From an uncultured Phocaeicola sp. (GTDB taxonomy: Bacteria; Bacteroidota; Bacteroidia; Bacteroidales; Bacteroidaceae): 64,000 nt of DNA. The notes below the pieces were generated by a model. The model was not told the DNA's origin, searched no databases, and was given only the letters and a program-made list of their open reading frames with translations. Made by a program: the position numbers and the translations under genes. Position 1 is the first letter of the stretch. The number at the start of each line of letters is the position of its first letter. The stretch lies in contig CAPAOL010000010.1 of assembly GCA_948579315.1 (NCBI GenBank), forward strand, positions 17,271 to 81,270, read 5' to 3'. Below, one piece after another: positions 60,732 through 64,000 of the stretch.

Positions 60732-61166
60732 TCACCAAATATATTCTTCTGTGTAGCGTTGGTAAGTTGGTTCTTCTTTTATCCCTTTATTACGGAATAG
60801 TTGTCTGATGTAGGCTTGGTCTTTAGGCATAAGCCCCCGTTCTCCACGATAAAACCTGTAATATCCTGTTTTTCCATAGTGCCCTATCATTTGTGTTCTG
60901 ATACTGACTGCATCCTCATAGGGGATTCTGTTAAGCAGCTGTTTAAGTCCCCATGCCACATGAACTTTGACAGCAGTCTTGAAACATTCGCATTGATTTC
61001 CATCCGCAGGATAACGTGCCGGATTAACGATGGAGATATAAAGGTAATCGGCTGTTTCATTTTGTGCTGCTATGTAGCGCAAACATTTCGAGGCTTGCGG
61101 GCATTGGTCGTTGAAACAACGGGAGAAATTGTAGGGGACAGACGAGCTGTCGGATTCTTTTTTCAT
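60732..61166 (-). CDS. DUF6078-like hypothetical protein
   Basis: 144 residues. Cysteine-rich N terminus (CFNDQCPQASKCLRY) and RRPYGERGL-like basic segments (YYRFYRGERGLMPKDQ), matching my memory of the Bacteroidetes DUF6078 family, which often lies beside VirE-like genes. It converges on the VirE-like gene across the iteron cluster, so its 3' end and the iterons are adjacent. Function unknown. Confidence 0.6.
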   Translation of the reverse strand: MKKESDSSSVPYNFSRCFNDQCPQASKCLRYIAAQNETADYLYISIVNPARYPADGNQCECFKTAVKVHVAWGLKQLLNRIPYEDAVSIRTQMIGHYGKTGYYRFYRGERGLMPKDQAYIRQLFRNKGIKEEPTYQRYTEEYIW

Positions 61167-61429
61167 CTTGTAGGGATTCTTTTATTTGTGGAGATATTGT
61201 TGTTAATACGTTTATATACGGGAAAATATTCTTCACAAAAGTAGGGCTTTATTTTGGGAATGGGAAGCGTTTGGACAAATATTATTTGTATGTAATAAGT
61301 GTTTTTTGGGGGGGGACTATAATAACTTATCTGCGTCAGTGTAAGTATTGAGTAAAGCATCTCAATAATTTCCTATCAGTTTTCCAAAGTGGAGATGATT
61401 TGCTTTTATGTTACCTATTGCCTATTTCT

Positions 61430-62281
61430 TTAATTATTATTTAATCCAAAAGCTAGGGTTCCCAGTTTTTTCTTGTAGCTGTTTTCAATATTTATAGCTT
61501 CATAACTACTAATACTGATAGATAGTGTTTCGAGGATGGACCAAGAAAAATTATTAGGATAGTTATTGTCTTGAATGTATAATCTTTGTAGAGTTTTATT
61601 ATTTCCGTGTCCGCCTGTTTGGGCATATTTTTTCCATCTACCCCAAATTCCTTCTTTTCCATATGTGGAACCTATATAATTCTTCCCTGTTTTTCTATCT
61701 GTTATTACATAAATGCAATTTACGGCGGAAAGCATTTTTTTCCATTCAGGATATTCTTTTTCTAGTATTATATTTTTTAGTTGTGCAAGGGTTAGAGTTA
61801 TTTTTTCATATCCGGGGAAAATATGATCAAATCCGGGAGTAATCTCAATAATCTCTTTGTCATTTTTATCATTAAGCCATTGATGCCAAGATATTGCTGA
61901 AGCTCCCCATTCTATAATGATGCGTTCTTTTAGTTCATCAAAACCTTTCACTTCAGTTATTTTATAGCAATATTTGTCAGTTTTACGTTCGTTGTCAGGT
62001 CCTTCAATTTGGTAGATGCCGATAAAACGGGCAATAGTACCATTTTCGCCAATGAAAGAAACAATGTAATCGACATTTTTAAAAACATCCCTATGTTGTT
62101 CACTTTGATATGCTATAAATATGTCTTTATCGTTTCTATACCAGTCATATGGATTGCCTTCTACTTCTCTTCCATTTATTGATTGTTTCTGCCGTGCGTC
62201 TTTGTGCCGTACTAACTTGATTCTTTTATTTGTATCTAATCCTCTAAGTTTTAATAGCTCTCCAATTTTAATAATTGCCAT
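61430..62281 (-). CDS. GIY-YIG nuclease-domain protein
   Basis: 283 residues. The GIY-YIG domain is C-terminal: CIYVITDRKTGKNYIGSTYG (about residues 188-205) with the catalytic GIY-YIG-type block. The N-terminal 180 residues are unrecognised (RFIGIYQIEG, ENERKTDKYCYKITEV). It may be a restriction or homing-type endonuclease. It lies between the recombinase and the VirE-like locus; being close to an hsdS cassette, a role in defence is plausible but not shown. Confidence 0.8.
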   Translation of the reverse strand: MAIIKIGELLKLRGLDTNKRIKLVRHKDARQKQSINGREVEGNPYDWYRNDKDIFIAYQSEQHRDVFKNVDYIVSFIGENGTIARFIGIYQIEGPDNERKTDKYCYKITEVKGFDELKERIIIEWGASAISWHQWLNDKNDKEIIEITPGFDHIFPGYEKITLTLAQLKNIILEKEYPEWKKMLSAVNCIYVITDRKTGKNYIGSTYGKEGIWGRWKKYAQTGGHGNNKTLQRLYIQDNNYPNNFSWSILETLSISISSYEAINIENSYKKKLGTLAFGLNNN

Positions 62282-62388
62282 AGTAATTTGTTTTAGGGTG
62301 AAATTTTTAATTTAAATAGCTTGAGTACAAATATATTGAAAGAAAAGATATAAAGGGAAAAAGTCGTTCTCTTTTTCCCTTATATGGA

Positions 62389-63315
62389 TTATTTTAATCC
62401 TTTAAACATTCTATCTATACACTTTTTCTTTTGTTCCATATTAGGATGAACATAAAGGTCGAGAGTCGTACTAATGTTGGAATGTCCTAAAATAACACTT
62501 ACAGTTTTATAATCACAATTACTTTCTATACAGCGTGTAGCAAAGCTATGTCTGAGTCCATGAAATTTTAGTTCAGGGATATTCAAATCTTTCATAAGCC
62601 TTTTGTAGTAATTGCGATACGTTCTTGGTTCTGTCGGCTTTTCTTCATTAGTTAGAATATAATAATTACCATTCACTATCTTTTTTAATGGTTTTAAAAT
62701 TCTGATTAATTCTTTTGTAATTGGGATTTCACGAATGGAGTTTTTGGTTTTTGGAGTATTAATAATAAGTTCCGTATGTCTTTTTTCTCCATCAATGATA
62801 TAGATGCGTTCAATGGTTCTTTTTATAGAAATAATACCTAATTCAATGTTTATGTCATCCCATTTTAAAGCGCATACTTCTCCGATGCGTAGTCCGGTAC
62901 TTAGACAGATATAAATACCTAAATTTTTGAATGTGAAATGTTCTTGGATAAAACTCATGATTCGTTTTTGATGTGAGATACTGAGTACTTCTAAATGTTG
63001 CTTTTCTTCTTCTGTTGGAAACCTAATTTCCCATTCTTTATAATCTAGAAATCCATGTTTTACCCCAAATTTCAATATCATTTTCAGTACAATAAGAATA
63101 TCTTTAATGGATTTTTTACTTAATCCATTATTGATTTTATGAAGAGTAAATTCTTGAACTTTTCTTTCTTCTAACTCATACATCTCTCCAAATGTCGGAT
63201 AAATGTGGTTTTCAAGAATTAATACGTACGCAGCAAATGTTGATTGTTTCACATATTGCTTTTTGTCTTCTTTCCAAAGTACGGAAATTTCTCTGATAGT
63301 TTTCTTTTGAGTCAT
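62389..63315 (-). CDS. Tyrosine recombinase (site-specific integrase)
   Basis: 308 residues with N-terminal core-binding domain (about 1-95) and catalytic domain. Conserved residues: Arg in TGLRIGEVCALKW, HxxR in HGLRHSFATRC, His/Gly in LGHSNISTT and the tyrosine in LDLYVH. Placed divergently next to an HsdS cassette, it is the likely inverter of that cassette. Serves as integrase or inversion recombinase; no integrated element end was seen. Confidence 0.93.
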   Translation of the reverse strand: MTQKKTIREISVLWKEDKKQYVKQSTFAAYVLILENHIYPTFGEMYELEERKVQEFTLHKINNGLSKKSIKDILIVLKMILKFGVKHGFLDYKEWEIRFPTEEEKQHLEVLSISHQKRIMSFIQEHFTFKNLGIYICLSTGLRIGEVCALKWDDINIELGIISIKRTIERIYIIDGEKRHTELIINTPKTKNSIREIPITKELIRILKPLKKIVNGNYYILTNEEKPTEPRTYRNYYKRLMKDLNIPELKFHGLRHSFATRCIESNCDYKTVSVILGHSNISTTLDLYVHPNMEQKKKCIDRMFKGLK

Positions 63316-63364
63316 ACTTTTTATATTTTAGTTATACAAAACGGGGTAAAGCTACGGTAATTGA

Positions 63365-64000
63365 GGATATAATTGCCATAATGTTCCCCATTTGAGATTT
63401 CCGGAGTTTACGGGGGAGTGGAAAAAGATGAAAGTTTCAGAACTCTTGGATTTCTATTCTACCAACTCTCTGTCATGGGAACAATTAGATTATAATAACG
63501 GTAAAATCAAGAATTTGCATTATGGTTTAATTCATAAAGGAGTGCCTACCATGGTAGATGCTGCTTGTGATTATCTTCCTTACATCAAAGAGGAATCTAT
63601 GCCCAAATCATTTACCCTATTCAAAGAAGGAGATGTGGCATTTGCTGATGCGTCTGAAGACACAAACGATGTGGCTAAAGCCATAGAAGTTGTTAATTGT
63701 GATAACCAACAAATCGTTTCTGGCTTACACACAATACATGGACGTGATAATTCTGAGCAGACTGTTATTGGCTATAAAGGTTATGCTTTTGCTTCTGATT
63801 CATTCCACAAGCAGATTAGAAGAATTGCTCAAGGTACAAAGGTGTTTTCTATAAGTGCTCGTAATTTCGATGAAGTGTATATCGGAATCCCTTCAAAAGA
63901 AGAACAAACCAAAATTGCAAAACTGTTAATAGTCATAGATGAACGTATTGCTACCCAAAACAAAATCATTGAGGATTTGAAAAAATTAAAGTCTGCGATT
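63365..64000 (+). CDS. Type I restriction specificity subunit (HsdS) cassette, partial, without own start
   Basis: The frame is open from just after a TGA at 63362 and runs out of the window. It enters directly with the HsdS lead NVPHLRFPEFTGEWKK (63380-63427), so no start codon precedes the conserved LRFPEFTGEW segment; the in-frame ATG at 63428 lies inside the domain. A target-recognition domain (about 63428-63930) is followed by a coiled coil (SKEEQTKIAKLLIVIDERI). The reading frame would be translated only if fused to another hsdS start. No promoter was found. Confidence 0.8.

Noticed and set aside
61430..63315. Boundary of an integrated element (att sites)
   Set aside because: No direct repeat around the recombinase could be found, and the adjacent HsdS cassette explains it better as an inversion recombinase.

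Overview
The window reads as chromosomal DNA of a gut Bacteroides (B. ovatus/thetaiotaomicron-like; species not resolvable by eye). Support: a SusC/SusD polysaccharide-utilization locus under an ECF sigma/FecR anti-sigma pair, many Bacteroides-type promoters (TTTG, about 19 nt, TAnnTTTG), a small histone-like protein, a class A beta-lactamase of the Bacteroides type, a serine-type sulfatase with GH20, and a BT4734/VirE-like gene.

Layout. 1-11.4 kb is a plus-strand run: xylulokinase-type kinase (partial), Zn alcohol dehydrogenase and deoC, then two secreted diheme c-type cytochromes (one hydrazine-synthase-alpha-like), a secreted beta-propeller, a FkbO/RidA-like protein and a fused cytochrome c maturation protein (CcsB-CcsA). 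11.4-12.3 kb is non-coding: a long inverted repeat enclosing a phased palindrome array. 12.3-20.0 kb: nucleosidase, DUF454 protein, queD-queE, lutABC, an unknown gene plus a Sel1-repeat protein, pyridoxal kinase. 20.1-30.4 kb (minus): a host-glycan PUL (sigma, anti-sigma, SusC, SusD, GH20, sulfatase). 30.6-48.2 kb: tRNA-Trp and housekeeping or accessory single genes, including a radical-SAM/TIGR03915 DNA-repair pair, a K+ channel, lytic transglycosylase, two unusual fusions (epimerase-lipocalin, VOC-GNAT-GNAT), MATE pump, RluA-type pseudouridine synthase and beta-lactamase.

48.4-57.7 kb is a defence island: SEC-C protein, a complete Wadjet (JetABCD) anti-plasmid SMC system, and a tightly coupled SWIM-zinc-finger protein. 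57.7-61.2 kb holds a BT4734/VirE-like primase-helicase gene bracketed by about ten copies of an iteron-like decamer and preceded by a seven-unit palindrome array. 61.4-64 kb holds a GIY-YIG nuclease, a tyrosine recombinase and the start of a type I restriction specificity (HsdS) cassette that has no obvious start of its own, typical of an invertible hsdS locus.

The most novel signal is a family of intergenic arrays at four places (11783, 30470, 32005, 58204). Each consists of 14-nt 5-4-5 palindromes, repeated on a 22-bp period, with a different half-site at each locus. I know no named element that matches them.
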